From contig CAZOMR010000020.1 in assembly GCA_964580655.1 (NCBI GenBank), forward strand, positions 1 to 22,364: a stretch of DNA of 22,364 nt, read 5' to 3'. Position 1 is the first letter of the stretch; each line of letters opens with the position of its first letter. The notes under the pieces are model-generated. The model was not told the DNA's origin, did no database searches, and worked only from the letters and a program-made list of their open reading frames with translations. The position numbers were made by a program, and so were the translations under genes. This document shows, in pieces, positions 1 to 7,213 of the stretch. This DNA is from CAZOMR01 sp964580655 (GTDB lineage: Bacteria > RBG-13-61-14 > CAZOMR01).

Positions 1-70
1 CTTTCAGCCAGCCACCTTATTCATCATCAAGGGGATGGTTTGCGGAATCGCTGTCAAGCATGCATTCTCT

Positions 71-99
71 TTGACAAACCCGGCAGGCGCGGTTATAAT
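71..99 (+). promoter_or_regulatory. Consensus sigma-70 promoter of the tRNA-Glu gene
   Basis: The sequence shows TTGACA at 71-76 and TATAAT at 94-99, separated by exactly 17 bp. Both hexamers match the sigma-70 consensus perfectly. A start about 7 nt beyond the -10 box falls at roughly 106, just ahead of the mature tRNA 5' end at 110, so the primary transcript would have only a few nucleotides to be removed by RNase P. This is what is expected of a strong stable-RNA promoter. Confidence 0.9.
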
Positions 100-109
100 T
101 TATTTCAAT

Positions 110-187
110 GTCCCCATCGTCTAGCCAGGTCTAGGACACCGGGCTTTCAATCCGGCAACACGGGTTCAAATCCCGTTGGGGACACCA
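110..187 (+). tRNA. tRNA-Glu (anticodon UUC)
   Basis: A full cloverleaf can be drawn. The acceptor strands GTCCCCA (110-116) and TGGGGAC pair, and a D arm GTCT...AGGAC follows. The anticodon stem CCGGG/TCCGG (one G-U pair) has loop CTTTCAA with anticodon TTC at 146-148. The T arm is ACGGG-TTCAAAT-CCCGT. Discriminator A is followed by an encoded CCA at 185-187. The sequence resembles bacterial tRNA-Glu in the GTCCCC acceptor and the GTCTAG D-arm start. A consensus promoter lies directly upstream. No rho-independent terminator is visible after the CCA, so the transcript may run on into the metallophosphoesterase gene. Confidence 0.97.
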
Positions 188-256
188 TTAAATTAAAGGT
201 GGGCATATATCGCTCGCCTCTCACTTAATTGAGGGCTGATTTCAGGGGGGTTTTCA

Positions 257-1426
257 ATGAGGCGAAATTATATCCTGGCGGTGATTTTTTCGGCATTGAT
301 GCTGATTGTCATGCATGGCCCGGCCTACGGGCTGGAGCTGGGCGGGGTTGGCGGAATGGTTAACGGGCCCTATCTTATGGACTCGACACAGACGAGCATG
401 ACCATTATGTGGGAGACAAGCGGCCAGGGTGATTCCGAGGTTATCTATGGTCTTGAATGTCCCCTTTCCGAGAGTGTAAAGATAGATGAAAAGGTGAGGA
501 TTCACGAGGTGAAGCTGTCCGGCCTTGCTCCCGAGACGAATTACTTTTACCAGGTCAGATCGCAATGCGGTTCAGGCAAAGCAATCAAGAGCCGCGTTTT
601 TACATTCAAGACAGCGGTGCGTGAAGACTCGGCCTTCAGCTTTGTTGTTTTAGGCGACAACCGGACCCGCTTTTGGCTCTTCAAAAGGATCATGGACAGG
701 GCCTATGCAGAGAGGCCTGAATTCGTGCTCAATGTAGGTGATGTGGTAACAAACGGGCTAAAAAAGAGACAGTGGCACAGAGAATTTTTCGGCCCTGCTG
801 GAAAATTGATGGCCCGCGTGCCCACCTATATAGCGATCGGAAACCATGAGCGCGATACGGAATGGTTTTATAAATATGTGTCCTACCCTGAGCCGGAGAA
901 TTACTATTCTTTTGACTACGGCAACGCGCACTTCGCCATCATTGACAGCAACAAGGAACTGGGGCCTGACAGCGAGGAGTATAAGTGGCTTGAGAATGAC
1001 CTGGCGAATACCCAGGCCACATGGAATTTCGTGGCGCATCACCATCCGCCTTACTCCTCTGACGAGAACGATTACGGCGACACCTACAAGGGCCCATCAA
1101 CCCTTGGAGAGATGAACACGAAACAGCTTGTTCCTTTATATGAAAAATACGGGGTTGACATTGTATGGGCAGGGCACATCCATGTCTACGAGCGTACCTG
1201 GCCGATCAAGAACGGCAAGGTGGACCCGGAGAATGGCGTAATCTATATAACGACCGGGGGGGCAGGCGCGCCCATTGAAGACTTCGCGCCCACCCGATCC
1301 TGGTTCACCGCCAAAGTGGGGCGCGATTGTCACTACTGCCTGGTATCCATTCAGCAGGGCGATCTAATCATGACCGCCTATGATATACACGGCAATCTAT
1401 TTGACTTTCTCAAGCTGGAAAAATAA
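257..1426 (+). CDS. Exported metallophosphoesterase, purple acid phosphatase-like
   Basis: A 389-aa protein with a signal peptide (MRRN, a hydrophobic core to about residue 20, likely cleavage near AYG-LE), so it acts outside the cytoplasm. Residues about 35-120 form a fibronectin-III-like N-terminal domain of the purple acid phosphatase type. The calcineurin-like dinuclear metal domain follows, with GDNR (133-136), GDVV (161-164), GNHE (195-198), HHHPP (261-265) and GHIHVYER (306-313). These supply the Asp, Asn and His metal ligands. The family hydrolyses phosphomonoesters or other phosphoesters; the substrate cannot be told. The start is ATG after a GGGGGG tract 7 nt upstream. It follows tRNA-Glu by 69 bp and converges with the flavoprotein gene. 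No own promoter is obvious. Confidence 0.88.
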   Translation: MRRNYILAVIFSALMLIVMHGPAYGLELGGVGGMVNGPYLMDSTQTSMTIMWETSGQGDSEVIYGLECPLSESVKIDEKVRIHEVKLSGLAPETNYFYQVRSQCGSGKAIKSRVFTFKTAVREDSAFSFVVLGDNRTRFWLFKRIMDRAYAERPEFVLNVGDVVTNGLKKRQWHREFFGPAGKLMARVPTYIAIGNHERDTEWFYKYVSYPEPENYYSFDYGNAHFAIIDSNKELGPDSEEYKWLENDLANTQATWNFVAHHHPPYSSDENDYGDTYKGPSTLGEMNTKQLVPLYEKYGVDIVWAGHIHVYERTWPIKNGKVDPENGVIYITTGGAGAPIEDFAPTRSWFTAKVGRDCHYCLVSIQQGDLIMTAYDIHGNLFDFLKLEK

Positions 1427-1461
1427 TCGAAGCCAGGAAAAAAGTTTCATCCGGATAAAGA

Positions 1462-2841
1462 TCACCTTGCAATGGCCTTTGTGGCGTCTCGTGCCGCGAT
1501 GAGAATAGGATCAATGACCGGCGAGAAGGGCGGGGTGTATGCGAAATCTACATTTGCCAACTCATCCACGGTCATCTCATTATAGAGTGCCACTGCCAGG
1601 GCGTTGATCCGCAAGGCCGCGCCTTCCCTGCCCGCTATCTGCGCACCGAGCAGGCGGTGTGTCTTCTTGTCCGCCACTAGCTTGACCATGATCTTCTTGC
1701 TCTTTGGCTGGGCATGAGCGCGGGACCGGTGTTCGATCAGGTTCGTGAACACCTCAACCCCGAGCCGTTCGGCATCCGCGGCCAGAATTCCGGTTGCGCC
1801 GACCTGGAGTTCAAAACACTTGAACATCCATGACCCAACAGACCCTGGATAAGTTATGTTCCCGCCAGCCGCATTCTCTCCGGCTGTCCAGCCATGCTTG
1901 TTTGCGATGTCCCCGAGGGGGGTGAAAACATTCTCGCGGCTCACCCGGTTATATGTTTCACAGCAGTCCCCTGCCGCGTAGATGCCGGGGATGTTCGTCT
2001 CCATCCGCGCGTTCACGGCTATTGCGCCTGTCTTTCCCAGCTTGACGCCTGCGGCCTGGGCCAGCTCAACCACCGGCACCTCACCTATACTGCAAAGCAC
2101 CAGGTCTGCATCAAGGTCGCCCTTGTCGGTCTTGACCTTTCGGATCATGCCAGCATCATCCCTCTCAAATCCCCTGATGATTGTCTCCGGCTGAAAGATG
2201 ACCCCCTTTTCCTCGAGAATCTCACGAACCTCTTTCTGCATCTCCGGCTCTAGTCTGCCCCCAACACGGTTACTGCGATTGATAATGGTGTTTTCAATGC
2301 CTATTGCGTGGAAAGCCTCTGCCATCTCCAGGGCGATGAAGCCCGCGCCAAGGGTTATCGCCTTTTTCGGCTTGCGCTCTTTAAGGAAACGGTCAATCAA
2401 GATGGCCTGTTGCAAAAACTTCAGATAGAAAAAATTCGGCGCACCCTCCAGGTCCTCCAGACCTGTTCCAGGCACATCCATCGCCCGAGGCCGCGCACCA
2501 GTGGCGATTATCAGGGCGTCATAATTATAGGATTCTGTTTCTCCCGTGCCCAGGTTCTTGACCTCTACCTTTTTCTCCCGGGGAATAATCTTCGTAACCT
2601 CGTGCATAAGCCGGATGTCAATGTTCTGTTTTTCCCTGAATACCTCTGGCCTGCGCACCAACAGCCGCTCCGGCTTATCAATCTCTCCTCCCAGAAAAAA
2701 CGGCTCATCGCATGCGCCATACGATATATACTCTCCCTTCTCGAACAGGATGATCTCAAGCCTCGGATCAGTCCTGCGTGCCCTGCTTGCCGCGCTGGTT
2801 CCCGCGGCCACACCGCCTATCACAATCAATCTTCGAGACAT
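1462..2841 (-). CDS. FAD-dependent CoA-disulfide reductase / NADH oxidase-type protein
   Basis: A 459-aa flavoprotein of the pyridine nucleotide-disulfide oxidoreductase class. The N-terminal FAD fold is VIGGVAAG (7-14). The single redox cysteine, C44, lies in SYGACDEPFFLGG, where CoA-disulfide reductases and NADH oxidases carry their cysteine. The NAD(P)H fold is GAGFIALE (165-172), a second FAD contact is YAAGD (288-292), and the C-terminal dimerisation domain ends with YTPPFSPVIDP. Relatives reduce CoA-disulfide, polysulfide or O2. The usual CGLPY after the cysteine is here CDEPF, so substrate specificity may differ. ATG start behind AAAGGAGG. Divergent from the radical SAM gene, 114 bp apart. 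In an anaerobe it could serve O2 defence or thiol/sulfur redox balance; which one is inference. Confidence 0.88.
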   Translation of the reverse strand: MSRRLIVIGGVAAGTSAASRARRTDPRLEIILFEKGEYISYGACDEPFFLGGEIDKPERLLVRRPEVFREKQNIDIRLMHEVTKIIPREKKVEVKNLGTGETESYNYDALIIATGARPRAMDVPGTGLEDLEGAPNFFYLKFLQQAILIDRFLKERKPKKAITLGAGFIALEMAEAFHAIGIENTIINRSNRVGGRLEPEMQKEVREILEEKGVIFQPETIIRGFERDDAGMIRKVKTDKGDLDADLVLCSIGEVPVVELAQAAGVKLGKTGAIAVNARMETNIPGIYAAGDCCETYNRVSRENVFTPLGDIANKHGWTAGENAAGGNITYPGSVGSWMFKCFELQVGATGILAADAERLGVEVFTNLIEHRSRAHAQPKSKKIMVKLVADKKTHRLLGAQIAGREGAALRINALAVALYNEMTVDELANVDFAYTPPFSPVIDPILIAARDATKAIAR

Positions 2842-2910
2842 CTCATTCCTCCTTTAGCCCTCAAAATAATGCTTATGTTAAATCAAGCTCTTCTATCCTT
2901 CAAGCCCTTC

Positions 2911-2939
2911 TTGACCAGAGGGCTTATTTACGGTAGCGT
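2911..2939 (+). promoter_or_regulatory. Weak candidate promoter for the radical SAM gene
   Basis: TTGACC (2911-2916) lies 17 bp from TAGCGT (2934-2939). The -35 matches 5 of 6 consensus bases but the -10 matches only about 3. A start near 2946 would leave only about ten nucleotides before the chosen ATG at 2956, which fits the absence of a Shine-Dalgarno site there. The signal is poor and may be chance. Confidence 0.25.
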
Positions 2940-2955
2940 AGCTAAAAATATTACC

Positions 2956-4557
2956 ATGAAGGCCGCTCTGATACTATGCCCTTTTTTCACGAACGGTGAT
3001 TACCCTGCTTTGGGTATAGCCTCGATAAACGGAGCCCTGCGGGATGCCGGGCATGAGACAGCTTGCTTTGATTTCTGCTGGCTTGCCTACCAGGAGGGAC
3101 AGGGAGAGTTTCATCTAATTCGCCAGTTTTTCGGTGTGGGAATAGTTTCCGACGAGGTTGTCTTTGTGCTGGAGCCGGAACTGGGGTTGTATCTGCTCTT
3201 TCGGGAGGACGAGCCCTCCAGATCCTCTGAACCTGGTTTTACCTTAAAACCCGGAGCTGATCCAGAGATCAAGCGTGCCGCGGGCATGTTATATCTCGGG
3301 CTTCGCCAGATGGTGCCGGAATGGGCGGAGAGGGTGCTTGATGAAAATCCGGATGCAGTCTTCTTTTCAACCTATGCAAGCAATGTTTTTATCAGCTTGT
3401 ATCTGGCGAGGCAGATCAAGAAACGGAGGCCGGACTTGCCTGTAATCTTCGGCGGCCCGGGCGTAAGCCTTCCTGAGATGCAGGAGTTTACATTAGGCCT
3501 GGGCATTGTGGATGCTGTGGTTGTTGGAGAAGGGGAGCTTACGGTTCGCGAGCTCTGCTCGGATCTAAAGAGGAATCTTTTGTCCGGTGTTTCCGGGCTT
3601 GCAATCCGCGGGTCCGAAGGTTCTGCAGAAAGCGGCTCCGTGGTGTTTGAGCCGCGGGCTCTGGTCAAAGACCTGGACTCTCTCCCTTCAATCAGCTTCG
3701 AGGGCTTTCCCCTGCCCGGGCTCGGGTATTCTGCCTACAAGTCCAACCGTCCGAATCGGTATCTTACACCCTTCTTCGAGGGCCTGCCTGTAGCCTCGAC
3801 GCGTGGTTGCGTTAACCGGTGTGCTTATTGTTCCGAGACCGCTTACTGGTCCCGCTTTCGCCAGCGCAAGGTGGAGAATGTGATCGAGCAGATTCGGGGG
3901 CTTCATGAGAGGTTTGGCGAGACTCATTTTCTTTTCAGCGAGAGCGCTTTCAATGGGAATCAGGGCTGGGTGAAGGAATTTTGTGAGAAAGCAGGTTCTC
4001 TTCCATTTCAGCCGGTGTTCTCAAGTCTTCTCATAGCGGATCGCTCAATTGACGAGGTATTGGCCGGCATGATGTATCAGGTCGGGTTTCGGTATGGGGT
4101 TCTTGGCGTGGAGACTTTTTCGCGGACCATTCGTGAGCGGATGAACAAGAGAGCGGATGAAGATGAGATATTTTCTTCCATACTGGCTCTGACCCGTGCG
4201 GGCATTCATGTCAAGGCGAACCTGCTTGTCGGGTTTCCGGGAGAGAGCAATGAGGAATTTGAGACATCTCTTCGGCAGATCGAGCGCTGGGCAGGTCTCT
4301 CCAGGGAGGATCGCGGCCCGGGCAGCTTGTATTGGGATGCGGGACACAGGGTTCGCCTGGAGGCTTACTCCGAACTATTTCATCATCCGAAGAGTTATGG
4401 CATCACGATCTCGCCGAGGGAGATAGCGCTTCCGGACAGATTGTTTTACTTGAGAAGACCTCTTTCAAAAATACTGTTTCGCTGGTCCATGTCGCCAGAC
4501 AGTGAGACCATCCAGAAAAGGTCTGCTCGCATGAAAGAAGTGGTCGGGAAAAGTTGA
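2956..4557 (+). CDS. B12-binding-domain radical SAM protein
   Basis: A 533-aa protein. Residues about 1-230 look like a cobalamin-binding-type Rossmann domain (PALGIASINGALRDAGHE near the start, FFSTY, VIFGGPGVS, VVGEGE), although the DxHxxG histidine motif is not seen. The radical SAM core follows with C285-x3-C289-x2-C292 (RGCVNRCAYC) for the SAM-binding [4Fe-4S] cluster, GVETFS and LLVGFPGES later in the barrel. The family performs methylations, ring contractions or other radical chemistry; the substrate is unknown. The frame stays open upstream to 2308, but that stretch is antisense to the flavoprotein gene, so I start at ATG 2956, where MKAALILCPFF begins the domain. No clear Shine-Dalgarno site. 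It stops one base before the next gene's promoter begins. Confidence 0.8.
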   Translation: MKAALILCPFFTNGDYPALGIASINGALRDAGHETACFDFCWLAYQEGQGEFHLIRQFFGVGIVSDEVVFVLEPELGLYLLFREDEPSRSSEPGFTLKPGADPEIKRAAGMLYLGLRQMVPEWAERVLDENPDAVFFSTYASNVFISLYLARQIKKRRPDLPVIFGGPGVSLPEMQEFTLGLGIVDAVVVGEGELTVRELCSDLKRNLLSGVSGLAIRGSEGSAESGSVVFEPRALVKDLDSLPSISFEGFPLPGLGYSAYKSNRPNRYLTPFFEGLPVASTRGCVNRCAYCSETAYWSRFRQRKVENVIEQIRGLHERFGETHFLFSESAFNGNQGWVKEFCEKAGSLPFQPVFSSLLIADRSIDEVLAGMMYQVGFRYGVLGVETFSRTIRERMNKRADEDEIFSSILALTRAGIHVKANLLVGFPGESNEEFETSLRQIERWAGLSREDRGPGSLYWDAGHRVRLEAYSELFHHPKSYGITISPREIALPDRLFYLRRPLSKILFRWSMSPDSETIQKRSARMKEVVGKS

Positions 4558-4587
4558 TTGACAAAGCGACGATAAAAATCGTATAAT
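4558..4587 (+). promoter_or_regulatory. Consensus sigma-70 promoter of the EF-G-like gene
   Basis: TTGACA (4558-4563) and TATAAT (4582-4587) are both perfect, with an 18-bp spacer. The -35 box begins immediately after the stop codon of the radical SAM gene, so the downstream GTPase gene has its own strong promoter rather than depending on read-through. Confidence 0.88.
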
Positions 4588-4620
4588 TCAAACTTCGAAT
4601 TTTTTCCAGGAGCTTTTGAG

Positions 4621-6717
4621 ATGAAGGAATATGGGAGGGAATTTCTTCGCAACATAGGTCTTTTTTCTCACAGCGGTGCAGGCAAGACATCGCTTGGAGA
4701 GGCCTTGCTCTTTACTGGCAAGGCAACGACCCGGCTGGGAAAGATAGAGGAAGGGACCTCTATACTGGACAGCGAGCCGGAGGAGAAGCATCGTTGCTCT
4801 TCGATCTCGGTCGCGGTAGCTCATTTTGACTGGGACAAGCATCTCATCAACCTGGTGGACACCCCCGGGGACCCCAACTTTGTTACTGATGCCAGAAACG
4901 CATTGAGGGCTGTGGATGCTGGTATTTTCGTAGTGGACGCGATAGACCGGGTCAAGGTGCTCACGGAAAAGCTCTGGTCAGAGGCCGGGGAGTTGGGTCT
5001 TGCGCGATTTGTGTTCATCTCCAGGCTGGACCGGGAGCGCGCAGACTTTGAGGCAACCCTTGAGGATATACGCAAGGCCCTCGGGATAATTCCCTGTCCG
5101 CTCACAGTCCCGGTCGGCACGGAGAATGAGTTTTGCGGTGTGATTGACCTCATTAAGATGAAGGCGCTGATCTATGAGCCAGACGGGAGCGGGGCTTTCA
5201 AGGAGGATGACATCCCTGATGAGCATAAGGATTCCGCGGTGTCGTATCAGGAGAAGATGATCGAGGCCATTGCGGAGTCAGACGACAGCCTGCTGGAAAA
5301 GTATCTTGAGGGCGAGGAGCTTGATAAGAAGGAGTTGATGAAGGCTTTGCGCCAGGGCGTAATTGCGGGCAACATAGTGCCTCTGCTCGTAGGGTCCGGG
5401 ACAAAGAATATCGGGATGAAGCCTCTGCTTGATGCTATTGTAGAATGCCTTCCCTCGCCCCTTGAAAGGGCAGAGCTTTCTGCCATTGATCCGAAGACGG
5501 GCAATACAACCATGTTCAAGCCGTCTGAAGATGGTCCTTTCTGCGGCCTGATTTTCAAGACAATCGCTGACCCCTACCGGGGCAAACTCTCCATGATGCG
5601 TGTCTTCTCAGGCAGTCAGATGGCGGACTCAGCCGTATATAACTCCAGCCGGAAGCTCAAAGAGAGGATAGGCCAGATACTCATTCTTTCCGGGGACAAT
5701 GTGGAGGGAGTGAACGCGGCCCGGGTCGGGGACATCGTGGCTATTCCCAAGCTCAAGGAGGCTCAGACCGGAGACACCTTCTGCACCGAGGCTGATGCAG
5801 TGGAATTGCCAGCCCTTCCGTGGCCCCAGCCTGTGATAAGCTTTGCCGTGGTTCCCCATTCGCAATCCGACGAGGATAAGCTTAGCGCCAGTCTTTCGCG
5901 TCTCACCGAGGAGGACCCTACACTCAAGCTCAAGCATGATCATCAGACCAACGAGTTTATTCTTTCCGGAATGGGCCAGGTGCATATAGAGAGCGCACTT
6001 GAGAGGATGAAAAGGAAGTTCAGTGTAGCAGTGGACTTGAAGGCTCCCAAGATTCCCTACTTCGAGACCTTCCGTGGAAAGGCCATCGGGGAGGGCAAGT
6101 ACCGCAAGCAGTCCGGAGGCCGAGGGCAGTATGGCTGGTGCTGGCTCGAGATATGGCCGCTGGAGCGAGGCCAGGGGTTCGAGTTCGAGGATGCGATCGT
6201 GGGTGGTGCGATCCCTCGCAGTTATATCCCGTCCGTGGAAAAGGGTGTGAAGGAGGCAATGGATCGCGGAATACTCGCTGGATACCCTATAACTGATGTT
6301 CATGTCAAGCTCTATGACGGCAAGTACCATGATGTTGACTCATCGGATATGGCCTTCCAGATAGCGGGTTCCCTCGGGCTAAAAGCCGCGGCGGAAAAAG
6401 CGGGATTGATGCTGATAGAGCCGATAATGAATATAGAGGTTACCGCGCCCGACGAGTGCCTGGGCGATATCACGGGAGACCTCAATCGGCGCCGCGGAAG
6501 GCTTCAGGGAATGGAATCAAAGGGCACAAGCCAGGTGATCAAGGCCCAGGTGCCACTTGCCGAGATGCTCCGGTATGCCCCTGATCTGGATTCAATCACT
6601 TCCGGCCGAGGGCTCTTCACCATGGAATTCTCCCATTATGAAGAGGTTCCTTCACACATCGCGGAGAAGATTATAGAGAAAGCCAGGCGGGAGACGCGGA
6701 AAGAGGACGAGAAATAA
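4621..6717 (+). CDS. Elongation factor G-like GTPase (EF-G-2 type)
   Basis: A 698-aa, full-length EF-G homologue with all five domains: GTPase domain, domain II (about 310-400), domain III (SLSRLTEEDPTLKL), domain IV (GKYRKQSGGRGQYG) and domain V ending with HYEEVPSHIAEKI. The P-loop is HSGAGKTS (17-24). The segment SEPEEKHRCSSISV replaces the usual RGITI switch I. G3 is DTPGDPNF, with Asp where canonical EF-G has the catalytic His of DTPGHVDF. G4 is SRLD (134-137) in place of NKxD. These changes mark it as the second-copy EF-G-like branch rather than the housekeeping translocase, and its role is uncertain. The ATG start has AGGAG 8 nt upstream. The stop codon lies inside the first bases of an IS inverted repeat. 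Confidence 0.88.
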   Translation: MKEYGREFLRNIGLFSHSGAGKTSLGEALLFTGKATTRLGKIEEGTSILDSEPEEKHRCSSISVAVAHFDWDKHLINLVDTPGDPNFVTDARNALRAVDAGIFVVDAIDRVKVLTEKLWSEAGELGLARFVFISRLDRERADFEATLEDIRKALGIIPCPLTVPVGTENEFCGVIDLIKMKALIYEPDGSGAFKEDDIPDEHKDSAVSYQEKMIEAIAESDDSLLEKYLEGEELDKKELMKALRQGVIAGNIVPLLVGSGTKNIGMKPLLDAIVECLPSPLERAELSAIDPKTGNTTMFKPSEDGPFCGLIFKTIADPYRGKLSMMRVFSGSQMADSAVYNSSRKLKERIGQILILSGDNVEGVNAARVGDIVAIPKLKEAQTGDTFCTEADAVELPALPWPQPVISFAVVPHSQSDEDKLSASLSRLTEEDPTLKLKHDHQTNEFILSGMGQVHIESALERMKRKFSVAVDLKAPKIPYFETFRGKAIGEGKYRKQSGGRGQYGWCWLEIWPLERGQGFEFEDAIVGGAIPRSYIPSVEKGVKEAMDRGILAGYPITDVHVKLYDGKYHDVDSSDMAFQIAGSLGLKAAAEKAGLMLIEPIMNIEVTAPDECLGDITGDLNRRRGRLQGMESKGTSQVIKAQVPLAEMLRYAPDLDSITSGRGLFTMEFSHYEEVPSHIAEKIIEKARRETRKEDEK

Positions 6718-6737
6718 ACCAAAATAATGCAGTTGCC
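6714..6737 (+). repeat. Left terminal inverted repeat of the IS relic
   Basis: ATAAACC followed by AAAATAATGCAGTTGCC. It pairs with 7164-7187 with one mismatch. The TAA stop of the EF-G-like gene (6715-6717) is within its outermost bases. A further inverted copy of its core, CAACTGCAT at 6756-6764, gives a subterminal hairpin with 6727-6735. Read on the minus strand this hairpin is followed by TTATTTT, so it could also act as a terminator for minus-strand transcripts. Confidence 0.75.
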
Positions 6738-6742
6738 ATTTT

Positions 6743-7144
6743 TTATTTTCCCGCCCAACTGCATCGCGGTGATGCTTGATCTATCTCAGCTATTCGATTT
6801 AGTAGAATTTTCAGGTTTTTTCGGAGGCGTCCCTGGGCGGAGATTTTAAGATTTTTCTTGCGTGCTCTTGAGCCCAGTTGGGCGCCTAATACCAGCACCT
6901 GATATCGAATGGTTTTGAGGGTGGGGCTGGTATTTTTCAGTACCGCGCCCCTGAAGAGGGTGATCAGGTTGTAGCAGAATGCCACTATCCTGAGGGCGGC
7001 TTCGGTTCCGAAGAAAGAATCCAAACAGAACCCATCCGCGCCAAAGTCTTGCTTGAGCTCCTTGATGCGGTTCTCGCAGTCGGCCCTTTTGTTGTAAAAC
7101 CGCCAGACCTCGACAAGAATAAGGATTGATTTTAGATAACACCC
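6743..7144 (-). pseudogene. Transposase C-terminal fragment (IS1380/IS4-like)
   Basis: Reading the minus strand from 7144, the frame gives a short unrelated run and then VWRFYNKRADCENRIKELKQ, continuing through FFGTEAALRIVAFCYNLITLFRG to a stop at 6743. YNKRADCENRIKELK is an exact Y-x2-R-x3-E-x6-K signature, the segment that carries the catalytic Glu of IS4-superfamily DDE transposases. The catalytic Asp-containing N-terminal two thirds are missing; an in-frame TAG lies at 7145-7147. About 125 codons remain, so no active transposase is made. The fragment ends 5 bp from the left inverted repeat, the normal position of a transposase 3' end. Confidence 0.8.
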
Positions 7145-7163
7145 CTATTCTAAATCAGAAAGG

Positions 7164-7187
7164 GGCAACTGCATTATTTGGGTTTAT
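7164..7187 (-). repeat. Right terminal inverted repeat of the IS relic
   Basis: GGCAACTGCATTATTT followed by GGGTTTAT. It is the inverse of 6714-6737 with a single mismatch over 24 bp. It ends 26 bp beyond the stop codon of acsE. Confidence 0.75.
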
Positions 7188-7213
7188 GTCGCACACCCGA
7201 GGAAAATGCCTTT

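Larger units (their letters stand above)
6714..7187. mobile_element. Internally deleted IS1380/IS4-type insertion sequence
   Basis: A 474-bp relic bounded by 24-bp inverted repeats (6714-6737 and 7164-7187) that differ at one position. Inside is only the C-terminal end of a transposase on the minus strand. An intact element of this type would be well over 1 kb, so most of the transposase has been lost while both ends remain. No convincing target-site duplication is seen: GAGAA on the left and GTCGC on the right do not match. It fills the convergent gap between the EF-G-like gene and acsE. It could still be moved in trans if a full-length relative exists elsewhere; that is inference. Confidence 0.75.

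Noticed and set aside
40..228. A 62-codon frame across the promoter and tRNA-Glu
   Set aside because: It reads through the promoter and a clear tRNA, so it cannot be a protein gene.
2308..2955. A 216-codon N-terminal extension of the radical SAM frame
   Set aside because: It lies opposite the flavoprotein gene, resembles no domain, and the B12-type domain begins exactly at ATG 2956.
5629..6330. A 233-codon minus-strand frame inside the EF-G-like gene
   Set aside because: Antisense to conserved EF-G domains II-IV, with no motif of its own.
6846..7142. A 98-codon minus-strand frame in the IS relic
   Set aside because: It is the out-of-frame shadow of the transposase fragment. The YREK signature is in the other frame.
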